The notes beneath the pieces are model-generated. The model saw only the letters and a program-made list of their open reading frames with translations, was not told the origin of the DNA and ran no database searches. Shown here piece after piece: positions 1 through 10,965 of a DNA stretch of 64,000 nt (positions are counted from its first letter, which is position 1; every line of letters begins with the position of its first letter). The translations under genes and the position numbers were made by a program. The stretch comes from Arcuatula senhousia (taxonomy: Eukaryota; Mollusca; Bivalvia; Mytilida; Mytilidae): the NCBI GenBank assembly GCA_963971305.1, contig OZ020309.1, forward strand, positions 1,915,001 through 1,979,000. Direction: 5' to 3'.

Positions 1-2
1 AA

Positions 3-87
3 CATGGGTTGCCATTGTTTTCATTATTATTTTACCCTGAGTGGAGCGCAGTGGGTAAAATAAACGAAAACAATGGATACCCATGTA
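3..87. repeat. Long imperfect hairpin (MITE or element end)
   Basis: The two arms (about 3-37 and 53-87) are nearly complementary: CATGGGTTGCCATTGTTTTC on the left faces GAAAACAATGGATACCCATG on the right, and TTTTACCC faces GGGTAAAA nearer the loop. The loop contains GAGTGGAGCGCAG. It resembles the terminal hairpins of bivalve Helitron-like elements, but the window starts too close to tell whether more of the element lies to the left. Confidence 0.6.
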
Positions 88-1138
88 AAAAATCAACAAT
101 AAACCATGGACGGCCATGGATTATTTCTATTCTAATATGCAATTTTTGTGTTTTCGGTTGAAATTTACACACAGCATGTCGTCATCGTTTCCTTTGTTTA
201 TGGGCGTGGTCCATATTAGAATTAAGTATAATAAACATTACAGAATCATTTTGTTGAGTCATTTTCTGAAATGTTTTAGGTGTGATATTTTTTTATATGC
301 TCTGTCATTTTCATGATAGCGCGGAAATTTCTTTTATTATGATTTTTTGGGGGCATTGACAACTTTGGGTGCAAGAAAGAGCAATAGATCAAAATAAATA
401 CTGCTTTGTTGTTTGTTAACGATGAAATCTTCGATTCTGGAAATATTTCTACATTTGTAAGAACATTTTTTCATTCAATTGAAGTATTTACCGTTAATAA
501 AGATATTACTGTTTTTATATTTGCATAAGTCTATGGACCAGTTTGACTCATAACCTGGTAAAGTCACGTGATAATTTCTGTCTAATTGATGGATTTTTTC
601 CGGAAATCAATCAACTCGAAAATGAAGTATAAACTTCTAATATTTTTCAAGTTTTGAGCATACATGTAGATTATATTCATATTCTTTCGTTTTTAATATA
701 TGGGTTTTTTTGTCATATCTGTGTGTTCATTTTGAATAATTTGCTAACATTTTGTACTTTTTGTCTTTTTTATATTTCAAACCTCTGTATGTTTGCTTTG
801 TTTTGTCATGTAGACGCGTCATTCCTGGAGTGTGTCAAATCATCATAGGTGTTAAAACTTTTAGGACTCCAATCAGGGAGATCTCCCTGAAACCACTCTG
901 AGTTTCAGGGAGATTTTTGTAGCGACGTTTTCCCTTTCAAAATTGTGAGCAAAAATTATATATTAAAGCAATGACATACATGTCAATCACTGTTATCATT
1001 TAGTCTTGTGCTTATGAATAAGCTCATTGTCAATTTGTGTTATCATTCATTTATAAGAGTTTTGGATTTCTTTCTTGTGGCCTCAAATTTCATGCAGATC
1101 AGTAAGGGATTTAACTAAAAGTGTTCACCTCGTTTCAT
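88..1138. other. AT-rich intergenic DNA, no gene seen
   Basis: Only short chance ORFs occur. A small hairpin at about 871-913 (CAGGGAGA arms) is the only structure I noticed. A tract near 670-700 resembles the end of the insertion at 4326-4655, which may be a trace of the same repeat. Confidence 0.5.
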
Positions 1139-1748
1139 CAGGTTGGAGCAAATGCCTGAAAACGGGTATAATACCCGATTTCAGGGATAATCCTTGAAAT
1201 CAGATATACTGTGATCCCTAAATCGGGGATAGCAAACTTTGAATCAATTTTTCTGACTTCAACAAAATAAAGGCATTCTCTAAATATATCATTCAGAAGA
1301 AATGATATTATTGCTATATATTCTAGCATCTTTCAAATTAAAATGATGTCTTGTTAAATGCCTCTGCAGTGACAAAGCTTTTTCTATTGTATTACCTGAC
1401 CTTTAATTGAATGGTTAACATGTGTGCAACCAGGTGTGACTTGAGCACATTTCACTCTCCATTGATGATATAATTGGCATGTGACCAAGTTAACAGGAGT
1501 GATGTCAAGTTCTTTGAAAACAAATTGAATGTTCAATGGGTCAATTTACACAAAAGGAAATGATAAAAGGAATCAAAGTCTTATTAAATTTTAATTTAAA
1601 TAAATTTCATTAATTTAAGTGCACTTTTACATGCATTGTGGTAAATATGAAAGTGTTTTAATAATCAAATAAGCTTTAAATCCATTAGAAAGTCTGCTAT
1701 CCCTAAAATCGGGTACTATACCCGTTTTCAGGCATTTGCTCCAACCTG
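1139..1748. mobile_element. MITE with about 47-bp terminal inverted repeats and 5-bp TSD
   Basis: The left end begins CAGGTTGGAGCAAATGCC and the right end is its reverse complement; similarity continues about 47 bp through the ACGGGTATA and ACCCGATTT tracts. The element is flanked on both sides by TTCAT (1134-1138 and 1749-1753), a convincing 5-bp target-site duplication. The 610-bp interior is AT-rich and has no transposase, so it would depend on an enzyme supplied elsewhere. The superfamily is not assigned. Confidence 0.8.
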
Positions 1749-1753
1749 TTCAT

Positions 1754-2269
1754 GTAAGAGGCACAATTGGGATAGTTTGTTCTTTCTCAATTTAAAATCT
1801 GAACAGGAAAAAAGAGATCTTTAGTTTTAAGGAACTTAAAATGAAAAATTGATAGAAATTGAATCAGAAATTACCATATCTACAGGTCCAGCTATGCTTT
1901 ATTTTATCATTTTATTTGTAGTTTTTGTTCTGCATATACTAAAAAATAGGTAGAAAATTTCGCTATTTTTAATGAAAGGTACAGATGAACCTTAAGAAAT
2001 AAGCTTACAAAGGGACAATAATTTGTGAAGGGCTCCTCACTAAGATTCTTAACAAACTGTCTCTCTCCCATTCTGTCAGGATAAGATAATTTTTATTAAA
2101 CTAATCACAGTGCCCAAGATTTGAGCAGAATAATCAAACAGTTATAACACAAAACATATATGATTTGATTGATTGGAGTACATATAAAAAGACATACAAT
2201 ATACCTAATAACATCAACAAATAGTTCACTAATTATTTAACAAGACAAATCAAATTAATAACACACATT
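1754..2269 (-). other. AT-rich spacer and 3' tail of the next LINE
   Basis: No gene is seen. The part from about 2085 to 2269 directly follows the minus-strand LINE reading frame and is probably its 3' untranslated tail. The remainder shows no structure I can name. Confidence 0.4.
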
Positions 2270-3334
2270 TTAAGCATGGAGGGAAACAGCCCCCTCCCTA
2301 GAAAGGATAACCTCTCTTTCTTTAAATAAGTTATTTATAAGTTTGGCAACTGATGATATAATAAAATTATCCTCAGAAACCAAGAGCCAAGTTAGTTTTT
2401 GTTCATTATTCAATGTTTTAAAGTTCTTATATTTATCTATTATTTGTTTAAAATTATCATTTCTTATTGTATTTAATTTTGAACACTTGAGTAAAAAGTG
2501 TTCCTCATCCTCAACTTCCTGTTTGCACATTCTGCAGATTCTGTCCTCTGCTTTAATATTTATATAGCGGCCTCGCTCAATGTCTAAGTTATGGGCACTT
2601 ATTCTGAATTTAGTTAGTATTTGTCTGTCCTGTTTATTGACATGTAGTAAGTATGGTTCAAATTTAAATATATTTTTAAATTTTCTATATGTGCGCAGCT
2701 TATTGCCTTGCTCAGATTTCCTTTTATCATTAAATAAATTATTTTTCCAAATTTGTTGAAACTTTTCCTTTAGCTTCTTTTTAACTTTATTTATAATAGC
2801 AGTTTCTTTTAAATTATTAGCATTCTTATATAAATGTGACAATTTTAGATAGTTGAATAATTCTTTTATGCATCCCAGCCATGATTCTTGACTCTGGTTC
2901 TCAGTATTTTTATAATATGTATATGCATCTTGAAGTAAAGATATTTGATTATTGGAGTTGATAATATATAACCAGTACTTAATCATGTTAAGTAAAACAT
3001 CATATAGAATAGGATAACTTCCTAGTTCTCCTCTACATGCCTCATCTGAGGACTTAGATCTAACACCTAAAGAAAATTTACAAAATTTAGTGTGTATTTT
3101 TTCAACTGAGATTTTATTTATTTGTTTACTTATAAAGTCATCATAATTTTTTAAAAATTTATTTTGAGAAAATATTCCCCAAATCTCTGATCCATAAAGT
3201 AGGACTGGCTTCACAGTATGATTAAATACATGTAATAATGTTTTTATGCTAGGGGAATCAGGGGTTTTAAGTGTAGGGGAAAGAAATGAATGAAAAGAGG
3301 GATTCGGGATTCCGGTCTCCCTATTTAGTGACAA
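2270..3334 (-). pseudogene. LINE ORF2 C-terminal fragment (non-LTR retrotransposon)
   Basis: A 354-codon open frame. From about residue 30 it matches the region after the reverse transcriptase in LINE ORF2 proteins: a KPVLLYGSEIWG motif, a helical basic middle, then a CCHC knuckle at about residues 267-284 (CRMC, then HFLLKC). The knuckle is followed by a short tail and a stop at 2270. The reverse transcriptase core and endonuclease are missing, so this is a 5'-truncated insertion. The first 25 or so codons lie in a different repeat (the inverted repeat at 3305-3365) and are not native. The same C-terminal module recurs at 7610-8940 and 38636-38941 on the plus strand. The clade is uncertain. 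Confidence 0.8.
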
Positions 3335-3417
3335 GAAGCGACAAGAAAGTTAAATTACCGACAAGAAATATAAAAAAAGATACTAGTATATATTAAGTTT
3401 AATATTAAGTTGAGGGA

Positions 3418-3590
3418 GGTTTGGCGCCATAAAACCTGGTTTAACCCACCATTTCGTTTGAAATGCCTGTACCAAGTCAGGACCATTGCAATCCACCAAT
3501 TCTCCGGTATGACTGATTCGTTTTTTGTCATTTTCTCTGGACAATGAGATTGATCATTCAATTTCGGTAGTTTTGTTATTACCTTCATTT
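3418..3590 (-). repeat. Dispersed repeat shared with 11655-11775
   Basis: On the minus strand this reads CCTGACTTGGTACAGGC and continues through a GGTTTTATGGCGCC tract. A plus-strand copy lies at about 11655-11775. Both copies are near Penelope-like fragments, so it may be a part of that element, but this is inference. The open frame it makes is not conserved as a gene. Confidence 0.55.
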
Positions 3591-4325
3591 ATTTAATTTG
3601 TTTAGTATGTTTCCGACCAGGGGTTTCCCGGCGAACCTCACGGCGGGGCCAAGGTTCTACATAGAGGTTTCCATAGAGGTCCGATTAAATATATTTTATT
3701 TCTTAATATACATTCATTAAATAAAATACAAAATGAGATAAAAAGATTGTCCAAAAAAATCATAAGATTATATAAAGACACACATATCAATTTTATATGA
3801 AAAGATGTCTACTCTTGAAAAAAAAACATACGAATAAACAAATGTTTATTCCAAGATAAAAGTAAATTTAAAGATATGTTACAAAAGCATTGACGTTCAC
3901 CCGATTTTATTAAACATTGTTGTTTTAGGGCGGTTCTTCCAAAGAAACAATAAGTGTGCCGTTAGATATCAAACGAAATGGTGGGTTATTTATATTTTTT
4001 TTCATATTATTCCTCTTATGTAAATGAGGACTTCAATTGAGTACCATTGTACAACAAAGGTGATCAGAATAAAGTATATATATATACATATTAAAACAAT
4101 TAATCACCATATCTTTTGACTCAATTTTGAACTTTTCTACTAGTGGCTGATAACGAAGAAAGATTTTTTTAGGGATCGTATGAGACGTATTTTCTTATAC
4201 CCCTGCTTCAAAAGTCGGTCACGAAGAAATCGGTGTCTGATCAAAAAATCTGTGAAATGTGTGCAAGCTCTGGCATATCGAATAAGTTGTGAAATATAAA
4301 CACCGTATGAAGGGGAAGTAGGTAT

Positions 4326-4655
4326 TCAGTTGTATGCTCTTATATATTTTCGAGTACTGGAATATGTGTTGGAAAGACACAGTTTACATATTTCCAAAAT
4401 TTGACAACGTTTGGCTGTTTCTTTAGAAATTGATAAATTTATCTGTTTGTCCATTGTTGTAATATTTTTTGGCATTTTTTAATCAAATCTAATATTTTAC
4501 CGGTTTTCCAAGTTTTCTACTCCTAGCGTGTCTGATGAAGGTTAATCCAGAAAAGCGCTTCACACGCAGTGAAATTTTGCTTTTGTACATTTATTAAAAT
4601 CATTTCAATATGTGGATCGTTTCTTTTTGGCACATATTCCATATTCTTTCGTTTT
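4326..4655 (+). mobile_element. Small insertion inside the Penelope pseudogene
   Basis: The second Penelope fragment (11885-12270) runs without a break through the thumb at the position where this copy has about 330 extra bases. The insert holds a plus-strand hammerhead motif at 4526-4567. Its two ends carry inverted, related GGAATATGTG tracts (about 4360-4395 and 4605-4640). A piece of the right end recurs at 40697-40745. It may be a small ribozyme-bearing retroelement. Confidence 0.55.
4526..4567 (+). ncRNA. Type I hammerhead ribozyme motif
   Basis: Stem I is GCGTGT (4526-4531) with ACACGC (4562-4567), six perfect pairs. Between them are the core CTGATGA (4532-4538), a short stem II with GG and CC (4540-4548), the core GAAA (4550-4553) and a loopless stem III made from AAGC and GCTT. 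The cleavage base would be C4561. Very short stem III is known from ribozymes of Penelope-like elements and retrozymes. The base pair next to the core in stem II is an A-A mismatch, so activity may be reduced. Confidence 0.75.
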
Positions 4656-5740
4656 TAATATTGCTCTGTTGATTAGGAAAATTGATAATTTGAAAATTAA
4701 AATTGTCTCTTTTATCGTAAATTTTTGTACTGAGATGACCACCTTGGTCAAAACGGGGTGCAAATCCAAGAAAGACGTGAAGCAATTTGATTCGGTGGTC
4801 TCTTTAATCTCCAATTCTGGAGGATATATTGAAGGAATCCATCTACCAAATGAAGTGTGATTGACAGAAAGGACATTATAAATATATCTGAATGTAAGAT
4901 TAAATGACCTTGCCTCTTTCATTTTCTTGTTCTTTACGAGTTCCTGAAGAAATTCAGTCTCGTAAGAGTATAAAAACAAATCGGCGAGGAGAGGAGCACA
5001 GTTTGTGCCCATTGGAATGCCGATTTGTTGTTGAAAAATCTCTCCTCCGAAGGTGACAAATATGTTGTCACATACTGCAAACTTGTTCCAGTATGTAACA
5101 AATTTGATCTTTGAAAGATGTTTTGGAAAAGAATGTAGAGTAATAACCCAAAACAACAAAATTCCTAGAATTTGAAAAGGCTTTTACGAGAAGTTTTTTC
5201 AGGCAACATTTTAGTTTTTCGTGTGGCAAGGTAGTGTATAAAGTTGAAAAATCGAACGTTTTCAAAGAGTGAACCTCAGAAAATGATCTAGATTTAAAAT
5301 GATCTAACAAATTTGTTGATTTCTTCAAAATCCACATATGGTTGATTCCACTACGATTATAAATAGTGTCGCAGTATGCTTGTGACCTTCTTTGACAGCA
5401 GACAAGATTTTAGTTAAATGGACGGACAGCTCTGTAGTTGAACATGATGAAGATCCAGCTATATACCTTTCTTTGTACGGATTATTGTGAAGTTTAGGTA
5501 TCCAGTATAAATATGGAAACTCTTTATGTTCCTCTTTCAATTGAATATTGAAAGAGGACATAAAAGAGCTATGGTTGGCTATGATTTCATCTTTGTTAAA
5601 TGTAGTCCGTTTGTATGTAGCACTAGCGGAAGTTACTATCAATGCCTAGTTCTTTTATTAAACAATTGTAATAATGTGCTTTACATACAACAACTGTATT
5701 ATTCCAACAGTGTGGCAAAGAGTTCTACAAATAAATGATT

Positions 5741-5924
5741 TTGAATAAACAAACATAATTGTAATAAAAAATACCCTTTTAAGTATTTACCGCACACCGA
5801 AATAGAATAATCCTAAAAATAAAAGAAGATTAAATTTTATTTAAAACATATCTTACCCGACATTAAATAAAACGTATCATAATTTCTAAATTTTATTTTT
5901 TTTTAAATAATATGTTTTACTTTT
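5741..5924. other. AT-rich spacer
   Basis: No coding or repeat feature is recognised between the Penelope fragment and the GACAAGAA repeat. Confidence 0.4.
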
Positions 5925-6036
5925 TTTGTCGCTATTGCCTAAAACTGTTTCTTGTCGATAAAAAAAATCGTTCTTGTCGCTTCTTGTCAGTTCTTGACGC
6001 TTCTTGTCGCTAAATAGTGAGACCCCGGGATTCTCA

Positions 6037-6265
6037 AAGAAGCAGAGGTACCAATGGGGTATCCGAATGCCAAAAGTCCGAAAGGGCAGAGACAAAACCA
6101 GTAAACCCCAACAAGAACAGGACAAAAACAGACAACACGCAAAACATGGAAACACAAAAATCACAGTCAACAACGCGAACTCCAGTCGAAACGAGAGTGA
6201 ATTCAGGTGCTCTGGAAGAGTAAGCAGTTCCTGCTTGCAATAGCACACCTGTCGCGCATAGTCAA
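6037..6265 (-). repeat. Penelope 3'-UTR-like solo repeat (minus)
   Basis: The reverse complement contains CAGGAACTGCTTACTCTTCC, a GAGCACCTGA tract and a GTTTTGTCTCTGCCCTTTCGG tail. The same string of blocks follows the stop codon of the intact Penelope-like element at 56700-56974. Related solo copies lie at 25965-26205, 44360-44580 and about 48120-48200. Open frames here on both strands are shadows. Confidence 0.65.
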
Positions 6266-6289
6266 TATTGCTCGCTAGGCAATGGCCAC

Positions 6290-6530
6290 CCCACTGAAAA
6301 TATATTGGGATTAAGAACATCTCCTTGTCTAATACCAATTGAGGGATTAAATAAAGGAGTAAGCTGGTGGTTTAACTTGACACATAATTAACTTACTCTT
6401 ACTGTACATATCTTTTATAATGGCATAAAATTACCCTGCTATATATATTATTTTGTAAAAGTTTATATCTAATTCCAGCATGAACAACTGCATCGAATGC
6501 CTTTCTTAAATCTACAAAACAGGCAAAAAG
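6290..6530 (-). pseudogene. LINE reverse transcriptase fragment
   Basis: On the minus strand, positions 6530-6480 encode FVDLRKAFDAVVH, the aspartate-bearing motif A of LINE reverse transcriptases. Farther on (about 6350-6300), after frameshifts and stops, comes a GIRQGDVLNP-type motif B. The rest of the domain is missing. It is a small dead remnant of an ORF2. Confidence 0.7.
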
Positions 6531-6620
6531 GGTTGAAAAAGGGTTGGCCCATGAACCCTGTGCACATTAAAGACCACTTTGTAGAGTTCAATAGGAGTAG
6601 GCCAAAAGGGAACTGTTTAC
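6527..6620 (+). repeat. Repeat block shared with 16135-16180
   Basis: A tract of about 45 bases including GGGTTGGCCCATGAACCCTG and the following CACATTAAAGACC occurs here and at 16137-16180, each time beside a LINE fragment. It is probably part of the same LINE or of a repeat that travels with it. Confidence 0.5.
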
Positions 6621-6794
6621 CAAAGCCACACTTGCAAACTACTAGCTGGAGAAGGATTTATAGAAGCATTAAGCTTGTTTCCCAATCCAGGATAAATAAA
6701 TATGTTTAAAGTAATACATTCCCAGAAAAATATCAACGAATTTATATTTGTGTTTCATTCTCGTCAGTAATATTTGAATTTTATGTTTTATTTT

Positions 6795-7020
6795 TTTAAA
6801 ACCCCTGCTTCGAAGAAGGCGGGTATACTGTGTTACCCTTGTCCATCTGTCCGTCCGTCCATAACAAATTTCTATCACAGTTTTCTCAGCAACTGCATGA
6901 CCCAGAAGTCTGATATTTTGCATAAAGCTTTATCCTGTAGTACTCATATGGTGTACAACGATTTTATGTTACTATGTCATCTACTTCCTGTTTACCGAAT
7001 GCTTAGGTTTTTATACAACC
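6795..7020 (-). mobile_element. Pearl-like element fragment (same family as 21330-22302)
   Basis: Read on the minus strand it has one core unit (CAGGAAGTAG, then a CATAAAAT tract and GTTGCTGAGAAAACTGTGA), a (GGAC)n stretch at 6842-6860 and the CTTCGAAG terminal hairpin at 6800-6830. This is the order seen in pearl/CvE/MgE elements of bivalves, which are regarded as non-autonomous Helitron relatives. Confidence 0.65.
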
Positions 7021-7049
7021 CCAAAATTTTTGCGATCGTATGTAAATGT

Positions 7050-7260
7050 TTTGGCGATGTCGTCGTTGTCGTCGTCGTCGTCGTCGTCTAGGGACATTTG
7101 GTTTCCGTGAGATAACTTGAGTGAATATTGACGGATTGTTATGAAATTTTGATATGATGTTTGTTACCACTAAAGGAAGGTTGGTATTGTATTTGGGGTT
7201 TGTTGCCCCTACCGTTTTATAAAAAAGGGCAAAAAAGGGCTAAAACGGGTATATTGACAA
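7050..7260 (+). repeat. (GTC)n microsatellite and dispersed repeat
   Basis: A GTC trinucleotide run occupies 7057-7090. It leads into a segment ending in a CTAAAGGAAGGTTGG block and a GTATTTGGGGTTTGT block that recurs, diverged, at about 15240-15330. I do not recognise the family. No gene is seen from here to 7610. Confidence 0.5.
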
Positions 7261-7609
7261 AACTGTTGTAGATTGTTTATCATTCATTCAGTTTTGTTAA
7301 TTCTTTTCTTATTGAATTCCTCATTAAATTCTGTCAACTAAATCAGGGATTAAATCAAACTAAAGGGATATGTCTGTTTAGATAATCACTAATGTTCTGT
7401 CAGGGATGTCTAAAACAGTTTTATTTAATCCCTGTATTCTATGCCTCCCCTGTTTACCTGAGTTTTTGTCATATTTTTGCATGTTTTCTGCTTAAAATAG
7501 GTCAACTTTCCCCGGGGTTGGCATTAAAACTACTGAATAAATTTTTATGAAATGTATATCAAATGGAAGAGGGAAAATTGAAAATTGAAAATAGCTATTT
7601 CGCCATGTG

Positions 7610-8940
7610 AAGTAATTCTAGGTGTATTTAAGTTCAATGTCATTTTCAGAAAGTTCATAATGCCAGTTGACTGTAAATACTAAAAAGACTAAATCAAAAA
7701 TTTTCCAGAAAAGAAATGCAAGTTTGGAACAGCCCTTCCTTGTATATAAAAATAACTTAATTGATAATGTAACAAAATACAAGTTTCTTGGTTGCAATAT
7801 CGGTCGCAATGGAAACTTGACATCCAGTATAATAGAAATGACAAAAAAGGCCAAAAAATCACAATTTTCATTGTATTCTAGATTTTCAACTTTGGGAAAT
7901 GTTCCCGTAAAAGTTGCCTAGAAAATGTTTGATTCTCTTATAAAACCTATTTTGTTGTATAACACAGAAATATGTATGATGGACCAATATAAGCCATATT
8001 TCAACGCAAAGAAACGAGCTAAAAACAACAATGTTGCAATAGACCCCTTCCAATTTATAGATAAAACCTCATTTGAAAAAGTTCATATATTCTTGGTGTA
8101 AAGAAGACAGCATCAAACCTAGCATCCCGTTTAGAGCTAGGGAGAGTTCCGATAGAAAACCACATAAAAACTCAATCTTTATTATATTTTGCAAGACTTC
8201 ACACGCCTGATATCAATCCTCTATTAAAAGAGAGCTTTGATCTTAACAAAGAACTAGATTCAGAAAATATTTATTCATTGGAAACTTACATTAAGGATAT
8301 TATCACCGAAATGGATTTAGATTGTGAGAGATTATCTTCATGTACAACCAAAACCAACAATACTTTCTATTAAATCGTATGTAAAAGATAAATCTCTAAA
8401 TTACTATACAAATCTTAACTATGACTGTAAAAGTTTAAAATTTAAATAACCAAAATAAAATCTTTTTATATAAATCGCTGAAAAGTGATTTTGAAAAGGA
8501 ATTTTACCAAACTTACTATAATTTTGATACTCGAAAACTGATATCAAAATTTCGTATATCAGACCATTCTCTTGAAATAGAGACTGGTAGATATAAAAAC
8601 GTTCCGCGAGAGCAACGAATTTGTAAGTTTTGTAATAATAATATCTTAGACGACGAAGTTCATTTCTTTTTCACTTGTGAACTTAATAAACAATTAAGAA
8701 CTAGTCTCTTTTCTGACTTCGATATCCCTGAGAAAATCATATCGAATTAATTATTGTCTCAGGATATCCCTCTAAACAATAATCACTCTATATAACAAAT
8801 GATCCAAATAAGTCACAATCATATTCTGAATCCCTTACAACAATTTTAAACTAAAAATTATCGACAAATTCAGAGTCTAGGTTCTTTCATTAAACAGTCA
8901 TTAGAACTGAGGACAGGGGGCTCATAGGCCAACTTATGAT
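7610..8940 (+). pseudogene. LINE ORF2 C-terminal half, decayed
   Basis: The plus strand encodes, with several stops and shifts, NVTKYKFLG (end of the reverse transcriptase), FSTLGNVPVKVA, KPILLYNTEI at about 7950, ELGRVPIENH, a zinc-knuckle piece RICKFC with DDEVHFFFTCELN at about 8615-8690, and FIKQSLEL near the end. This is the same order as at 2270-3334 and 38636-38941. A T-rich 3' tail follows to about 9050. The copy is clearly dead. Confidence 0.8.
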
Positions 8941-9050
8941 TTTGTCGATGTTTTTTTTTGTTTTTTGTTTATAACTTAATTTTTATTTTGTATGTCAAAT
9001 ATTCAATTTATATTGTATTGATTTACATGACAACAAAGTATTATTATCAT

Positions 9051-9255
9051 AAGGGTTAACTTTCTCCAGGGTTGGCTCTGAAAATAATTAATAGGTGTAT
9101 CAAAATGAAAATTATATCCTCTTAAAGACAACTTTTTTCTTTAGTGCTAATTAAAAACTCTGTATTTCTATATCTAGAAATGCAAAAGATATCAAAGAAT
9201 TCAAATTACCTATCTTCAATAAAAGTATAAAACATCAAAGTTTTAATTTCTTGCC
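9051..9255. other. AT-rich spacer
   Basis: No gene or repeat recognised. Confidence 0.35.
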
Positions 9256-9735
9256 AGAGCACTGTGGTCAAAGAGATCCGGTACCTAATGTTTTGTCAAC
9301 TTCCGGTAATCTGTCAACAAGTGGACACGATATAAAAATGTTGATTTTTTTCCTATTTACACATTATCAAGATGCAAAAATCATTTTTAGACATATTCCG
9401 AGGTATCTATAGAATAAATTCTGGCTATGTTTGTTATGTTTTGTCTTCTCACTTGCCGATTATCAACTGAACCAATGGCAAAATCGTACGTTTTTGTACA
9501 GGCTGCTCACATTATTCACAAAAAAAACGCAATCTCGGGTAACAAAATTTGACATATTTTGAATGAAACATTGTTTAAAAATAACTTACATACAAAGTCA
9601 GCTATAATTTACTCTTTATTTTACTCGAACTAAAACATTATTCAAGTTTCTTTGTGACCCATGCTTGCCGAAGGAGTCCGGCTTTGTCAGAGGGAATACA
9701 TCTCGAGGAATCGGTTTTGTCTTTCTTTTGGAATC
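9256..9735 (+). repeat. Left long inverted repeat arm
   Basis: It pairs with 13135-13627. Near its inner end the motif CGGCTTTGTCA recurs two or three times, giving a small internal repeat. Confidence 0.75.
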
Positions 9736-10669
9736 GGCTTTGTCAATCGCTAAAACATGAAATTGAAAGCTTTATTTAGTTCTTCTTTGTTGTTTACTCT
9801 CGATTGATTTATTTTTTTGTGATTTTAGTTTGAAAGGTGAAAATCTACGCGCGCGGCAAGCGGTCAGACAGGGAAAATATTTTTGTTACAATTTTCAAAA
9901 CAACTACTTATGACACCTTATGATCTCAGACTTTTGTATGTAGCATAAACATGAAATTCCATAGCAAGGTGCTTTGCTCATCTACTGGGACCCAATACGT
10001 ATACGGACCTGCGATCTGGAGGGTATTTAGTGTTGACTTACCATGGCCACCTACCTTAAGCAGGGATGTCCAAAATCTGCCTTAAGTTAAAAACAACCTT
10101 CCTTGAACGTTTATTGAAAATCGACCTACGACATTATGTAAAGATCAACCTCAACAAAGTTTTAAGAGCGACTTACGATCTGAGGGGCTGCACTGTGAGA
10201 GGTCCTCTACTGCCTGCTTTTTATTGATTTTTTTCCCTTTTTTTATTGAAACCTTCATGAAATTTTTGTAACAGTTTTCTTGATTTTTATTTTACCGGTA
10301 CTTATCAAAGCCTTTTGATATACATGTAATAGTTGGTACGCAGCATCAACTTGAGCATCAACTTCCTGTTAAACGACATTCGTCGACTTCTTTCTATTTT
10401 GTACTGTCTCAAGAAATAAAAAGTGGAATGGTTTAAAAACCAATGCATGAAATCTCTCCTGCGATTATTGAAAATATATAACTTTCTGGTGGCGACGGAA
10501 GAAAAGATTTATATAAAAATGTTAGCGAATATATACATGTACAGCCCTTGCATGGTCGCCAGGCTTGCGTGGGAGGAAAGTCCAACTATTTAATGTAGAA
10601 AATCGACGAAACCAACGAGCAACGGTACGTGTCTGGAAACCTTGACACATGCTTTTTATCTTGGGTACT

Positions 10670-10875
10670 GCTTTTAAACTGCTTTGCTCTCGTTGATTTG
10701 TGATTGCATGACTGTGTAATTTAATACTTGTATGTCATATTTGTTTGTGATGTATGTGTCTGCGACCTTTGTTATTTGTTACCTAGTCGGTTAAGAGCTA
10801 TGCAGCTCATGTTTGTCTTTGTATTGTATATGTGTGCCGACTTAAAATAAAATTTACTTTCTTACTTACTCGTAC
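10670..10875 (+). repeat. Retroelement 3' tail ending in (CTTA)n
   Basis: The block runs from GGTTAAGAGCTATGCAGCTC to a TAAAATAAAATTTACTTTC tail and CTTA repeats. A diverged inverted copy with the same plan lies at about 18595-18675. The plan (unique body, then short tandem CTTA tail) fits the 3' end of a LINE or SINE. Confidence 0.5.
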
Positions 10876-10879
10876 TTAT

Positions 10880-10965
10880 GCGAGGCTCGAACCCACAGGT
10901 ATCAACCTGTGATTTAGATTTAAAAGTCCACCACCTTAAACACCGAGAGATGCGGGGTCGTCATG
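10880..10965 (-). pseudogene. tRNA-Leu-like relic (class II, possibly a SINE head)
   Basis: On the minus strand there is an A-box-like GTTTAAGGTGGTGG, an anticodon arm like that of tRNA-Leu(UAA), a long variable arm with a perfect ACAGGT/ACCTGT hairpin, and a B box GGTTCGAGCCT inside a weak T stem. The acceptor stem does not pair, so it is not a working tRNA gene. It is either a tRNA pseudogene or the head of a SINE. Confidence 0.55.

Larger units (their letters stand above)
4095..5740 (-). pseudogene. Penelope-like element reverse transcriptase, broken copy 1
   Basis: Read on the minus strand in three shifted pieces (5642-5325, 5337-5068, 5159-4605) plus a tail at about 4320-4100. The pieces carry the same landmarks in the same order as the intact copy at 54498-56688: YWIPKLH, KTFDFSTLYT, GIPMGTNCAPLLADLF, and a thumb piece GVYISQLIRYARAC. 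The catalytic YIDD box reads YIYN, frameshifts separate the pieces, and a 330-bp insertion splits the thumb, so it cannot be active. No GIY-YIG nuclease is seen. It is too diverged from the 54 kb copy to be a recent duplicate. Confidence 0.85.
3305..6036. mobile_element. Inverted-repeat-bounded segment with GACAAGAA repeats
   Basis: Left (3305-3365) and right (5925-6036) edges are inverted copies: GGTCTC, CTATTTAG, then a run of GACAAGAA-type repeats pointing inward. The enclosed 2.6 kb holds a Penelope-like pseudogene and other repeats but no transposase. It may be a non-autonomous DNA transposon that collected insertions, or two solo copies of one repeat in opposite orientation. No clear target duplication was found. 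Confidence 0.45.

Noticed and set aside
6004..6246. Overlapping ORFs of 66-80 residues on both strands
   Set aside because: They lie in the Penelope 3'-UTR-like repeat, which is non-coding in the intact element.
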